DNA of 64,000 nt from Rhizophagus irregularis (GCF_026210795.1 NC_089443.1:2046001-2110000), one strand, 5' to 3'; shown: positions 35,234 to 47,764, counted from the stretch's first letter. Made by a program: numbers and translations. The notes: generated by a model not told the origin, from the letters alone.

Positions 35234-36971
35234 ATTGATAAATTTTCGTCATTTTTCTTATGTAAATAAAAATAATAAATATTTTATTCAAACGATTAGA
35301 CCTTTTTCTATAATGTCCTCTCAAAAAGATCATAAACTATGCATGATACCTGGTAAAATTTTTTTATCATCTTTTTAATGATATAAAAAATCTTAAAATA
35401 TTAACATTTTCTTGAATTTAATTATATCAGGCCCCGTAGAGTTTCATGAAGATGTTTTGACGTCGATGTCAACGCTAGCAACTTCTCATGTATCACCAGC
35501 TTTTATTCCAGTATTTGGTGAAAGTATTCAACTTTTGCGTAAAGTATTCTTAACAGAAAAAGGTCAACCATTCGTTGTATCTGGATCTGGTACTTTAGGG
35601 TGGGATATGGTATCATCAAATTTGGTTGAACCTGGTGAAGATGCTTTAGTATTAAATACTGGATATTTTGGTGATTCTTTCTCTGAGTGGTATGTGTATT
35701 TAAAAAAAAAAATTCTCTTTAATTTTTCCTGACTAAAATTTTTCTTAATCAAATTTGATAAAAAATTTAAAAGTCTTAAGGTGTATGGAGCAAAAGTGAC
35801 TCAGGTTAAATCAGAAATTGGAGAACGTACAACTATTCAAGAAGTATCTGATGCTATATCAGATAAATCGTATAAAATTATTACTATTACTCATGTTGAT
35901 ACTTCAACGGGAGTATTAGCGGATGTTAAAGGAATATCAGAAGTAGTTAAAAAACAATCTCCAAATACTTTAATTATTGTTGATGGAGTTTGTTCTGTTG
36001 GTTGTGAAGAACTTCGTTTTGATGAATGGGGTATTGATGTCGTTTTAACCGCAAGTCAAAAAGCTCTTGGTGTTCCTCCTGGTCTGTCAATTTTAGTTGC
36101 AAGTGAACGTGCTATTGTAAGTTGGTGTTTAATAGTTTTTGTTTTCTCTCTTTTAAATGATTTAAATTTTTAATTTACATTATTTTTATTTAATAGGAAG
36201 TCTTCAAAAATCGTAAAACACCAATTCCAAGTTATTATGCGTCCTGGGCTCATTGGCTTCCAAGTATAAAATTTTACTTTTTTTTTCATATCTTTACATT
36301 TCGTTATTCAATTTAATTAACTCTTTTATATTTTAACATTAGTTATGAATGCTTATGAATCTCGTAAGGGAATGTATTTCGCTACTCCTCCAGTACAATT
36401 AATTTATGCATTAAATACAAGTTTAAAACAAATAACTTCAATTCCACTTGAAACAAGATTTGAACAACATAAAAAAGCTAGTAATAGGATTAAAGATGCT
36501 TTGGATTCTTTGGGATTAAATTTTGTAAATATATAAAACTTTTTTTATTTATTGCATGTTTTCGTCGATTATAATGATTATAATAGTATTAAAAATTTCT
36601 TTTAACTTAATTAGCTTCCTAAAAATAGAGAAGCTGCTGCTAATGGAATGACGGCTATTTATTATCCTGAGGGTATTCAACCCGCTGATTTACTTCAAAA
36701 AGTCGCTTCACATAATGTTGTTATTGCTGGTGGTTTACATAGAGCTATCGCTACAAAATATTTTAGGGTTGGGTATGTACTGTAATACTGTAATACTGTA
36801 ATATACTTTTATTTTTTTTAACAACTTAATAAAATTTATTTAATTATTTTTTTTTTGAATTTTTTTAGGCATATGGGAATCAGCGCGACTGAACCAGAAC
36901 GTAAACATTTGGATACTGTTATCTCAGCTTTAACTGATAGTTTGAAAGAATTAGGTTATTCTGGAAAATAA
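35202..36971 (+). CDS. AGXT: alanine-glyoxylate / serine-pyruvate aminotransferase, two possible starts
   Basis: Exons: 35202-35352 (or from 35313), 35431-35689, 35774-36116, 36197-36263, 36343-36524, 36615-36772, 36869-36971. The model is 420 residues from 35202 or 383 from 35313; family members are about 385-392. It is a class V PLP enzyme that transaminates glyoxylate to glycine, using alanine or serine as donor. Visible in the short form: IPGPVEFH near the N-terminus, SGSGTLGWD, the PLP-contacting Asp in IIVDGVCS (D170) and the Schiff-base lysine in TASQKALGVPPG (K196). The upstream 37 residues (IALQRQLPKLINFRHFSYVN...) are basic, hydroxylated and free of acids, like a mitochondrial leader. 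The C-terminus GYSGK is not a peroxisomal PTS1. Compartment is inferred. The exon 3 acceptor at 35774 was chosen to keep the frame. Confidence 0.9.
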
Positions 36972-38101
36972 TGATATATGTCATTATTTTGAAGGAAATG
37001 TTAAGAGTAGAGACTAAAAAAGTCAACTTTATATTACTGAGAAATTAGAAGATTCTATTTTCTATAAATTATTTAAATTTTACTGCCTTCTAACACTGCA
37101 TATAATAATAAATCTTTTGAGGATTTCGACCGCCTTTAATTGTTAAGAATCGGTATAATTAATATGTATTACAGTATAAAGCAAGTTTATAATTTTATAT
37201 AATAAATCTTTTATAATTGCTGCCATTGAGTGTTTGACACGATATCTTGAGTATTGGATTGAACTGCTTTTAATAGATTAATTGATTTACCATTATATGC
37301 TCCGGCATAAAGTATGATCCTAATGTAATCATAAAGGTGTATCTGATGGAACAGGGTAATCTCCGCGGATATTAAATAACTTTTTAAGTATTCTTCAGAT
37401 AGTAAGGTGTTAGATGAAGTTTAGTCTAAGACAACTATTTCTATCATATGATCAATACATTTCCGAAAATCTAGTGATACAGGCACTCCCTTTTCCTTCC
37501 CGCAATCGAGACTTAGATAAAAAGACTTAGGTTAGAGTGTTTGGGGTGGTGGATTTGGTTGTCATATAACTGGTATACTGTATCATAAACGACAAATAAA
37601 ATAATGAATTCTTGCATTCTTGTAGGATAGCATATTACCGACATTTTTATAATTTGTATGTTTTTATGCATGAGTTACGACAATTATGACCATAACCCAC
37701 TAAAACTATTAATCCCGACCCGATTTAAAATGAGTCAGGCGAGCGTCATGATTGGGTTCTGTTTCTATTTAATTCTCTACAAGCACAATAATTATTGAAA
37801 GCACATGTGACTTGGAAATAATGCTCATAATTGGAAGAACCATTTGAATTCTGGATACCTATATTTCTATTTTAGATAAAATCAGACTTGAAATATTGAA
37901 TAATGAATCAGCGAACTAGTGTAGTATCAATTTTATACACAAATAAAAAATTTTTTTTTAAAAAAATTCAAAAATAAGAATAATAATTTTATTCATCCCT
38001 ATTAAATACTTAGGATATTATTTTCAATATTTATTTTAAATGCACGATAATTTAGTAATAAATGATAATGTAGAATAAGAATAATAAGAATGTAATTGTC
38101 A
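36972..38101. other. convergent intergenic region
   Basis: Lies between the 3' ends of the aminotransferase (+) and the secreted-protein gene (-). It presumably contains both terminators. No gene or repeat that I can define; a short palindromic T/A tract lies near 37950. Confidence 0.5.
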
Positions 38102-39088
38102 TTAGAAATCAAGATTTATTGGATAAGTAAGAAAATTATGAAAATCATTATTATTAACATTAGGTTCAAATTTGGGAAAGGGAAAAGACACTGACTCATC
38201 CGGTGGTTCTACTATTTCAAAATTGCATTTGTCGAGCCAAACAACTCCTTCATCTAAAAAGATGAAATATCGATAATTTTATAACTATTTTGTGTCAAAG
38301 AAGCCAAGATAAGGAAATATTTACCATTTAGTATAGCACCAAAACTAATTAAGGAAGTGTCTTCAGGTACATTTACAACATTTTCAAATTTTGTCCAATC
38401 ACCAGAGCCTGTAAATAAAAGTCCTGATAAATCTTATACAACAAATAATTAGAAAATAATTATCGATCAACTACCATTGACTATGGAGTTTTTATTCAAC
38501 GTATTATCAAAACCGCCATTTACGCTATGAACTTGTAACAACAAACCTATCGATGATAAGACATTCTGAAAATAAAAAGACAGCATTAGCGTTCTTTTTT
38601 TTTTTGAAAAAGCCATTAATTAATTCTTACACTATATTTCATGAAACATGTCAATCGAACTTGTTTTCCTAAATAATCTTTAGGAATAAACCCTTGCGCC
38701 AGAGTACTATGCAAATCTGAATTTAAACTACTAATATTTGGATGTGATTTTAAAAAACCACTGGGCTATTAGAAATAAGAGCTCTTGTTAGCATGAAGAC
38801 TTTAAAACAGGTTTTTTTTTATATTTTTTGATAACAAAAATTTAAAAATTTTCTTACAGCTTTCTCATAAAATGTCGCATAATCGACTCCTATGTCATAA
38901 TATTGTGTATCTCCGTCGCGAAACCATCCCGCTAATAAGAGAATAAAGGATTTGTTTAGTCTATATGAGATAAAACAAAATTGTAGCTTTCTCAATTTAC
39001 CAGGTAAATCATAAGAAATCTGACCAAAAATTTGGAAAACGCAGTTTAGGAATACAAATAGCCGAAAAAGAAGAATATTTTTTGACAT
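38102..39088 (-). CDS. small secreted protein with a galactose-binding-like beta-sandwich domain
   Basis: Exons (minus): 39088-39001, 38931-38858, 38765-38631, 38565-38475, 38408-38325, 38253-38102, giving 207 residues in frame. Residues 1-22 (MSKNILLFRLFVFLNCVFQIFG) form a typical signal peptide, and no membrane anchor follows. The body reads GWFRDGDTQYYDIGVD (about 30-45), YLGKQVRLTCFMKY, NGGFDN, DWTKFENVVNVPEDTSLISF and VVWLDKCNFEIVE. This succession matches a bacterial-type domain found attached to regulators and carbohydrate-active proteins, in which YLGK.VRLS..VK, W..Y..VL.VPEDA..I.FG and G.VW.D...FE recur. A sugar- or ligand-binding secreted role is inference. It is divergent with the kelch gene at 39422. 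Confidence 0.75.
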
Positions 39089-39421
39089 ATTGGATAAGGA
39101 AATAATAAACGCTTTAATGAACTTAAGAAATGTTCAAAATTAAACCATTTACAAAAAGCAGGAATGGACGATATGTAAAGTTGCGAGCTTCATTTTATAT
39201 TGTATACAAAATGTTGATCAGTAACTACGAAAAAATTAACGGTTAATAGTTCTCCTTATTTCCTTATTTAAGTTTTTTTGTGTCCAAGTCGGCGTGCCAT
39301 ATTTTATAAATCTCACGGATGATTCCGATGATACACAGTGATACATTATAAATTAACGATAAGGTGTAAGGGTGTAAGATATTTTCTCATTACAATATTT
39401 TAAAATATTAGATAACCAAAA
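39089..39421. promoter_or_regulatory. shared divergent promoter region
   Basis: 333 bp separate the start codons of the secreted protein (-) and the kelch protein (+), both of which enter the secretory pathway. Both promoters must lie here. I see no clear palindromic operator and no strong TATA box on either side. Confidence 0.45.
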
Positions 39422-40860
39422 ATGATTAAATTTCATAATTATCTTCTAATATTTATTTTATTATATAAAGCATCCTTAACATATACTATGTATAATCCAC
39501 CGTCAAGATTTCGACATGCATCAATATTAATTGGTTCAAAATGGTACATCACAGGCGGTTTTAATTATAAAGGTAAATCGCTATCAGATTTCTTTTATCT
39601 TGACCTCTCTAACCCTTTTTCAACGAAGAATCTGGACACACTTCAATACAAACAATTAAACGATAATGGATTAACACCAAATGCATGGTGTAATACAGTT
39701 ACAACAAACAACATGATATATCTATTTGGTTGTCTTATGGTTAGTGATAAAACAAGTCTTGTTTATCAATATAGTATTAATTCAGATAAATGGATAAACC
39801 CTCCTATAGCCGGAACTACTTCACCAGTACATAGAATACAAAATGGTGTAGTTGCTAATGATTCTACAGGAAGAATTTATTATTTTGGTGGCAGAAATGA
39901 TACATACAAGCCTCTTAATGACATGTGGATACTTGATACCAATAATAATCAATTAAGTTGGCAACAAATTACATCTGCTCCTCTGCAAATCTGTTGTTTT
40001 TCCGCTATTTTATTGCAAGATGGATATATCTTGTATATTGGTGGATTTAGTAATAGTACTGACACTAGAAACAGATTTCTGAGAAATGTATGTGTAATAA
40101 TCAAGTTGTGCGTGTTTTTGAAGTAATATGCATTGCATTTATTTATTTGATTGTTTTTTTTAAAAAAAAGATAACACGATATAATATAAATTCCAATGAA
40201 TGGGATTTAAAGGTATATATGATTACAATTACAATTCGTTTTATTTATATTGTTTAATTAAAACTATATTTTTATTTGTTTAGTCAACTAAAGGTGATAG
40301 TGTAGTGCATAGACCAGGTTTCTCGGCAATTCTAGGTAAATTTCAATCAACATTATAATCAATATTTTACGTAAAGTAATAAATTAAACCTTTTTATAAA
40401 TATAATATTCAATTTAATAGTACCAGCAGATGGAAGAATAATTTTATATGGCGGTGTAAAAGACGATGTATTCACGAATGATTTAGCAGTGTTAGATACA
40501 ACAAAATATGAATGGTCGTTACCAGAAGTTAAGGATAAACCGAAACCGAAGTCCTATCATACTGCTTGTTTTTATGATAATTTCATGATTGTTGCCTTTG
40601 GTATATTAAATGATGATAATCAACCTGATTCAGGAATATATTTACTTGATTTAACCGATAAATCAACTTATAAATGGGTAACAGATTTCAAACCAAATAA
40701 ATCAATCGGAGACGGTAATCGTAATATAATTATTGGCGCTAGTATTGGAGCGGTTATTTTTAGTATATTAGTAAGTTTCTTTAGTTATAGATTTTATAAA
40801 AAAAGAAAAAGAAACAGCCAACGAGAATCTTCTAAAATTGCGGTTGATGATTTTAATTAA
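39422..40860 (+). CDS. kelch-repeat protein with signal peptide and C-terminal membrane anchor
   Basis: Exons: 39422-40087, 40171-40212, 40284-40335, 40421-40860, giving 399 residues in frame. Residues 1-21 (ending LLYKASLTYT) are a signal peptide. Six kelch/galactose-oxidase-type blades follow, with cores YITGGF, IYLFGC, IYYFGG, YILYIGG, IILYGG and MIVAFG, predicting a beta-propeller outside the cytosol. A hydrophobic segment near 350-374 (IIIGASIGAVIFSILVSFF) is followed by a basic tail RFYKKRKR, giving type I topology with a short cytosolic end. In this fungal group such proteins are common and poorly understood. Cell-surface recognition or wall interaction is plausible but unproven. Confidence 0.85.
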
Positions 40861-41316
40861 ATTATGAATTCTTTATTTTATTTTCTTTATATTTCCATCT
40901 AAATAATTTTCTATACATATAATAAATTAATTGATTATAGCTTATTTAATATTGACCTAAAAAACAAGCCGTCTGAATCAAAGTTCCCATAACCTCCATA
41001 TAATCGCTTCTTTATACAATCACAATATAAAAATGTGATTATATAGAGTAGAATAAGATCGTCCAATGAATTTGCTTTTTTATTAAATGGCGTAAAACAA
41101 TATTTGTACACTTCAGATAAACAAAACTAAAGTACTAAAAATAGGATTTTTTTTTAATATGTACTTATGGACAAACCTTGACAAACCACATGATTATTTG
41201 TTATTTGTTTTGTTTGTAGCATAACTCTATTAATTATCAATAATAAACTCCACAAAAAAAAAAATTTTTATTTAAGAATTATTATTTTACGTAATAAAAT
41301 AAAATCTTATTCCGCT
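40861..41316. other. intergenic spacer
   Basis: AT-rich spacer between the kelch gene and the next kinase-Sel1 gene. Nothing is seen beyond a long A/T tract near 41255. No TATAAAT box like those of three paralogues is present close to the ATG at 41317. Confidence 0.5.
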
Positions 41317-43601
41317 ATGTCTAGTGATATCGAAATAAACGATACGGAAATTACTAAAAATCAAAATGAATTCGCTAAATGGATTGAAGAAGCTATTGAT
41401 AAAGGATACTTTAAGCATTATGAATATGAATATTTTAACAATATTCAAGAAATTGGTTCTGGAGGATTCGGAAAGGTTTATCGTGTGAAATGGAAAAATT
41501 CGGATAAATTCTTAGCGTTGAAATCTTTTTATAATTTTGATAACGTCACTATAAAAGAAATAGTTCGCGAGGTAAATTATAATAAATATTTTTATATTAT
41601 AATAAATTTATTATTTATATGAATATAATATAAATAATTGTAGCTAAAACTACAACGAGATATACAATTTCATGATAATGTGATTAAATTTTATGGACTT
41701 ACGAAACTTGAATCAGGTAAGATACTAAAATATCTAACAATAATATCGTTTAACTTTACACAAAATATTAATAAACTTTTATTCACTAGAAAGTAATGCA
41801 GCTCAATTAAAAAATTACATGTTTGTGATGGAATATGCTAATGATGGTTCCCTTCAAAACTATTTGAAGAAAAACTTCAACACTCTTACTTGGGATGACA
41901 AATGCAAATTGGCGTACCAATTGGCTTCCGCAGTATCATGTTTGCATAATGAAGAAATTGTGCATCGTGATTTGGTAATTTATTTTAATTAAAATTAATT
42001 TTATTATAATTATTATTCTTATAATATTTATCTTAACAGCATTCTGGCAATGTGTTGATTCATCAAAAAACCATCAAATTAGCAGATTTTGGACTGTCTA
42101 GAAGAATTGGGGAAACATCTAAAAATCAATCAAAAATATTTGGCATGATTCCTTACGTTGACCCAATAAGATTTGGTAAACAAAAAAATAATAACTCGCT
42201 AAATAAAAAGAGTGATGTTTATAGTATCGGTGTATTGCTTTGGGAGATATCTAGCGGTCAACAACCTTTTTATGTCCAAGATGAACATTATGATCTTGAT
42301 TTAGCTATAGAAATTTTACAAGGACGTAGAGAAAAACCCATTCCTGGTACACCCATCGATTATATAAAAATTTATACTGGTAGGTAAATTATACTGTACA
42401 AAAAATTAGTAATACGTTAAAATTAGGAATACGGTTTCTAATTAAAATTTCTATATCTTTAGAGTGTTGGCATGAAAATCCAGATAATCGTCCAACTATA
42501 AATCAAGTAGTAGACAGATTAAATGCGATAATTACAAAAACAGGTGTAATGACTGAAATAACTGAACAATATCAAATAGATGATCATGAATCAATCTCAG
42601 TCTTTAATTCGAGTGGTTCTCTGACCAAGATTAATTCATTACCTGGAGAATTATCTAATTTTATTGAAAATTTTAATAATTTGGATACAAGAGAAATAGA
42701 GACTACGATGCCAACCAGTTTTTCCGAAGATATCAATAAAATAATGGAATTTATCGCTAAAATAATAAATGAAGGAAAAGAACCAAAATTGAGAAAACTA
42801 TATATTCTTAATTATTTTGATGGATATTATATAAATTCAGGAGAAGCATATAATTTTTTGTTAGATAATCAAAATAATCCGAATTCCATTTTTTTACTTG
42901 GATATTTTAATTCTCTAGGAGTTGGAACAAGCGTAAATTATGAAAAAGCATTTAATTGTTTTACCAACGATTTAGTGAAAGATTATATATTAGCATCATA
43001 TTGTATTGGTTTATGTTATTTACATGGATATGGAACAAACAAAAATGAAAAATTAGCTTTTAAATTTATTGAAAAATCAGCCAATAAAAATTTTGCTGCA
43101 GGACAAATGAGTATTGGTTCTTGTTATTTTAACGGAATAGGCGTTAAAAAAAGTTCAAAAATGGCCGTAAATTGGTACACAAAAGCTGCAGATAATGGAA
43201 ATATTATGGCTAAATATAATCTTGGCCTTTCATATCTAAATGGGAGTGGTGTTGATAAAGATTATATAAAAGCTTTTGAACTGTTTGGGCAATCAGCGGA
43301 AGGAGGATATTCAGGCGGAATATTAATGTTAGGATATTGTTATGATAATGGAATTGGAATTAGTATTAGTAAGCAAAAAGCATTCGAATTATATCAAAAA
43401 GCTGCAAATTTAGAGAATAATGTGGCTCAATATAATCTTGCAAGAATGTATAAAATTGGGGAAGGAATTACAGAAGATATCGGTAGAGCAATTCATTGGT
43501 ATAGAAAATCTGTTGAAAATGGAAACAAAAAGGCTCAAAATAAATTAGAAAGAATTTCAAAAATTAAGAACATAAAAAGTGATTCATGTAAAATTAATTA
43601 A
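41317..43601 (+). CDS. TKL-like protein kinase with six Sel1 repeats
   Basis: Exons: 41317-41571, 41644-41716, 41790-41974, 42040-42379, 42463-43601, giving 663 residues in frame. The N-terminal tail before the WIEEAI motif is longer than in other copies (MSSDIEINDTEITKNQNEF). Motifs: GSGGFG (47-52), K69 in ALK, HRD with D170, HSGN, ADFG. The activation segment is the shortest of the family (exon 4 is 340 nt). The linker and Sel1 region resemble the copy at 60143-62471 more than the others: both have [24 protein letters not shown] and FGQSAEG. The pair is likely a sub-lineage on opposite strands 17 kb apart. The kinase appears competent. Confidence 0.86.
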
Positions 43602-43649
43602 AATAAAAAGTAATTAATGTTTTAAATAAATAGTGTATTATAACTTTTT

Positions 43650-43845
43650 AATTAGTGTCCCGACTGTCCGTTGCAAACTGCTGAGCCACAATATGCACGT
43701 GACTGCATTCAGAGAAATAACATGCGAGGTATTATCCAAAAAAGAAATAGTGGTAATTTTTGTGGAAGGACGCTTAGCAGGAAATTTAGTTATCTGTGGT
43801 GTCTCCGGAGATAGTCCTCTGCTTTTGCTCCGGACTAAAAGTTAA
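43650..43845. repeat. diverged relative of the 28.9-kb palindromic element
   Basis: Shares a CACGTGACT...CAGAGAAA word pair and the TAGTCCTCTGC...GCTCCGGAC end with the element at 28901-29372. The open frame that crosses it is coincidental. Confidence 0.45.
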
Positions 43846-43984
43846 TCTGACAGACGTAACTTGCGTGACATTTAACTTAAAATACTAAATTTCTACAAAA
43901 TGATAATATAATAATTTCTTTATTTATCTTGTGATGATAGTGATTACGATATTTCAAATTGTGATTATCTGAATTTGAACGGAA

Positions 43985-46110
43985 CTCAACAAGTCACACA
44001 CAATAAATTATCATCAAGGAATATTTTCCTTCCACAATTATTTTTTCATTGACGTTCTTGTGTATTATTTTAATAATAAATATAAATAAAGTGTATAATT
44101 TTTTTTAAAAAAAAAGGTATTAATATTGCTTGTTTTGTAAAATAAGTGTTATGAAATAACGATATTTTTAGCGTTGTACCACCACCTGACGGAATTTCCG
44201 TCTTACAATAAATAAATAAGACGAATCTTAGATGTATAGGCGCTGATAAGTCAGCATTCGAATTATATCAAAAAGCTGCAGATTTAAGAAAGCTGGTAGA
44301 ACGTAAAAAATCTGGCTCAAAATAAATTAGAAAGTCTTTCTAAAACTAAAAATAGAAACATAAAACCCAATGTAAATTATTAATTAACATGTTAAAATAA
44401 ATACTGTAAATAAACGTTATATATTATTTAAATTCTGATTCTTTTTTTTTTAAAAAAAAAAAATTAATCCATAATGCGTGTTGCGTAATCGGAGGACAAG
44501 AATTTTCGATCACCACTCACCAGTTAATGAACAATATGTATTATCTTTGAGAATCTGTCTTCCATAATTCTTTTTTTCATTAGCGTTCTTGTATTAACGA
44601 TAAACAACAAATAAATAAACTATATTAAGTTATATGATATTTAAAGTTGAAGATTGCTTATTTTGTTTATTTGTCATATTATTTCCAATACAAGTTTTTC
44701 ATTAACGGGATCTCCGCAATGTTTAATATTAGATGGATAATAACGATACTGCAATTAAATAAATAATTGAATAAAAGAGGAGTTTCTATTGGTTAAATTA
44801 AAATTCAAGATTTTCATTTATCATATTTTTTGTCGCAACTTTTCGTTTAAAATATCATGAAAAAAAAATCCAATTACATAACCGAGATTTATAAAAAAAA
44901 AAATTTTCTACTGTATGGTCAAATTTTTCACTCGGCCGGTGTCACATGACAAAAATAATGAATTTGTCTTTTTTATGATCATGAGAAACGAATAATTTTG
45001 AAATCTACAAATATGACTGCACTAATCTATTTCAAATTATTTATAGTCACGACGAGATGAAATTCGATATTTTGAAGCACCATACCCTAATGAGTAATGA
45101 CAGAACCGTGTTAATCATTTAAAGAAAGCAACAGTGCTAGGGTTATTTGTTATATGAAAGTATGATCCGAAGGTATCAAAGATAGACAAAATTTTGATAA
45201 TGTTAATGTTGTCACTTCTTCCACGGCCAGAAACTTGAAAATGTACGAACGAGTTCCCGATCTGTACCCAGCTCCGCTGGCACTTTTAGTTATATTGTTA
45301 TAACGTTGTTTCGACGATAATGCGCCAGACTTCGAGGCATGTGACGAAAATCGGGTGTGTGCCAATAATACACGTATTGGTGGACACAGCTCAATTGATT
45401 AACGATCGCAAGTTTTGATTTTCTCGTTTACTTGCACAATGCGAATAAGAGTTCACGAACCAAGGCCTCATCTTTTAATATAATTTGTAATGGGTCTAAG
45501 GATCGATTTTGAAATTAATCTTTTAACCCATTGATGTCATAGATCAATAATTTACATAATTCAATTACTTTAATAAATTATTAAGAAAATTTTTTAAAAT
45601 GGAAATATATAATTTTACTCGATCTACGAGTTTTACTTAAGGTCAAAAAAAGTAAAAATTAAAATGATTATCAACATGAATTAAAAATTCTGTAAACTAT
45701 CATCTTTCTAGAATTCTTTTTTTTCATTTAATATTTCTTGTTTTGTCAAATAAAAGTGCCTTGCTATTTTTAGCGTTGAACCCCTTATTCGTTTTAGGTA
45801 AATAATTGGATGATCAATTTCACGGAGATGGGAAACTACCTACTGTAATTATGGCGATAATTCGTAATTTTATCTTTAAAATCACATGACACGTAAGCAA
45901 ATGAAAAAATTGCTCTATAGAATAGGTTACTATGAATATAATTTTGTTTGCCGAGGAGGATAATACATGTATGTATACGCAAAATTTTTTTTGAATTCTA
46001 TCTTTCAAAGTTCTTTTTTCTCATTGGTGTTTCACTATTAAAATAAGTAAACAAACTGTATAAAAATGCTAATAATATTACTTTTTTTGAAAGTATTTCC
46101 ACCACCTTAT
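43985..46110. repeat. degenerate dispersed repeats
   Basis: At least four loosely related units (about 44000, 44560, 45700, 45990) contain a CTTTC/CTTCC word, then AATTCTTTTTTTCATT and usually GCGTTCTTGT or a variant, followed by an A/T stretch and often ATTTTTAGCGTTG. Short ATCACATGAC words accompany them at about 44938, 45878 and 46453. The boundaries are unclear. Confidence 0.4.
44230..44390 (+). pseudogene. 3' relic of a kinase-Sel1 gene
   Basis: DKSAFELYQKAADL is readable from about 44235, followed in another frame by LAQNKLESLSKTKNRNIKP, the typical last repeat and tail of this family. It lies on the same strand as, and 0.6 kb after, the gene ending at 43601. It is probably the remains of a tandem duplicate. 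Confidence 0.65.
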
Positions 46111-46235
46111 GCATTGTAGATCACTAACAATGATATCTATAAACACAAGATTGTACTTTAAGTAAATCGTGTGAATCTTAGATATCTAAATCGGAATCGG
46201 ACGGGAAAAAAGTAGTAATAAAAAGTAATTCACTA

Positions 46236-46386
46236 CCCTATAAAAAATTTTATCCGTTATTTCCGTAAAAACTTCGTAAAAATGAGCCTTCCACACGGAG
46301 ATTGTAAATAATTCGATAAATTCCGTGATATAAAGTTATTAATTCAGCCTTTTACGGAAAAAAGATGGAATATAAAAAACGGATAG
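46236..46386 (+). repeat. dispersed repeat, copy 1 of 2
   Basis: Starts CCCTATAAAAAATTTTATCC and ends with AAGATGGAATATAAAAAACG. The internal ATAATTCGATAAATTCCG is shared with 58621-58779 at high identity. Non-coding. Confidence 0.7.
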
Positions 46387-46592
46387 ACTTTTTTTACAGA
46401 GCTGTAGTTATGGCCAGAATTAAGTATAATATTTTGGCCGAAAATTATCGGAGAAAATCACATGACAAATAACCTAGTATAAATCGAATCCTGTTTACAA
46501 AAAAAATTGATCAGACAATAGACAATAGGTAAAGAGACGGATGTTAAAACTTTTTTTTTATAAAATTTTTTAAATTTTAATTTATTTAAATT

Positions 46593-46808
46593 GGCGATAA
46601 TTTTAGAGAATATATTGACCATAGAAATGTTGAAGAATCATCGTCTGCAGCAATCCACTGTACAAGAGTTGTTGTTACTTGTACTTTAACAGGAGCTATT
46701 GCTGAGGGCACCTCTGAAGGTTCAGGAGAAATAGGAGTAATGAATGATAGTGCCAAAGTATCTAGTGAAATACCTTCAGTTTTACAAATTCTAAAAATCT
46801 TAATTTAA
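46593..46808 (+). other. orphan coding-like open frame
   Basis: 71 codons without an ATG, bounded by a stop just upstream and TAA at 46806-46808. The composition (HCTRVVVTCTLTGAIAEGTS) is unlike surrounding AT-rich DNA and looks like an eroded coding segment. I do not recognise it. Confidence 0.3.
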
Positions 46809-47764
46809 AAATTTGGAATCCAACTGATAGTCGACAGTATCAAATAATAAAACTAAAATTTTAGTAAACGTTCAAAATTAAAAGAAATTCCAAAATTTAT
46901 AGTATGATTAAATTTGCTAAGATAAATAAATAACTTAATCAAATACTTGAAATAGTTTTCTGTATTTCTATAATGATTATCTATTTAAATTTTTTAGAAA
47001 GTAGGCCACAATATATTAAATATTCATTTACTTTAAATAAGGTTAATGGTGCAGTAATTAAATAATGTAAAATGAGACAGATTATTTAAATATTCAAATG
47101 GGCTAAATAAAATAAGCGTAAACGCAAAATTTATATACTACAGTTTCCGTTTAATTAACCAGTAAATAAATCGAATAATTAGCCAGATTAATGTACAGTT
47201 AAACATTTTTATCTATGAATAATTAAAGCAAGACTATTTATAATTTATAATGCTCCTCAGGCACAATTAATATTCCGGCGTTACTTTAAAATAAAATTAT
47301 AATTTAATCTTTGAACTATATATTGGTTGATTACGCGGCGTGATATATGGATATCACATGATTTCGATCAAATTTTTGGATACTTTGACTTTAATTCATA
47401 CTCAATTTATCGCTTTTGAGGCTAAAAGAAAGGTGAAAGCACCGAAAGGAGCGAATAATGACAAGGGGAATAGTTGCATGTCGAAAAAAGTTCTGAGCTT
47501 GGACAGTTGCGTATAAGATAAAAAGTTGCATATTGAAACATTAAAATATATTATTACCTTTCTTTTTTTGTTATTTAATTTTTCGTTAGTTTCTCTTTAA
47601 TATACTAATCAGCTATTTATCAAATTCAAAAATTTTATCTTCACAGTTTTCAAAATCGTTTAGTTTGGTATATTTGAAGAATACGTCAGCTGACTTAGCC
47701 AAAGTCTTTTAAAAAAACTTGTTGTCACCTGATCACCAACGTTGAGGTGCAGAAACATTGATCT

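Noticed and set aside
43633-43845. 70-codon plus-strand frame
   Set aside because: Falls on a diverged copy of the palindromic element at 28.9 kb.
45150-45365. 71-codon minus-strand frame with Ser/Thr/Arg-rich sequence
   Set aside because: No recognisable motif, no splice context and no neighbouring exon; composition alone is not enough.
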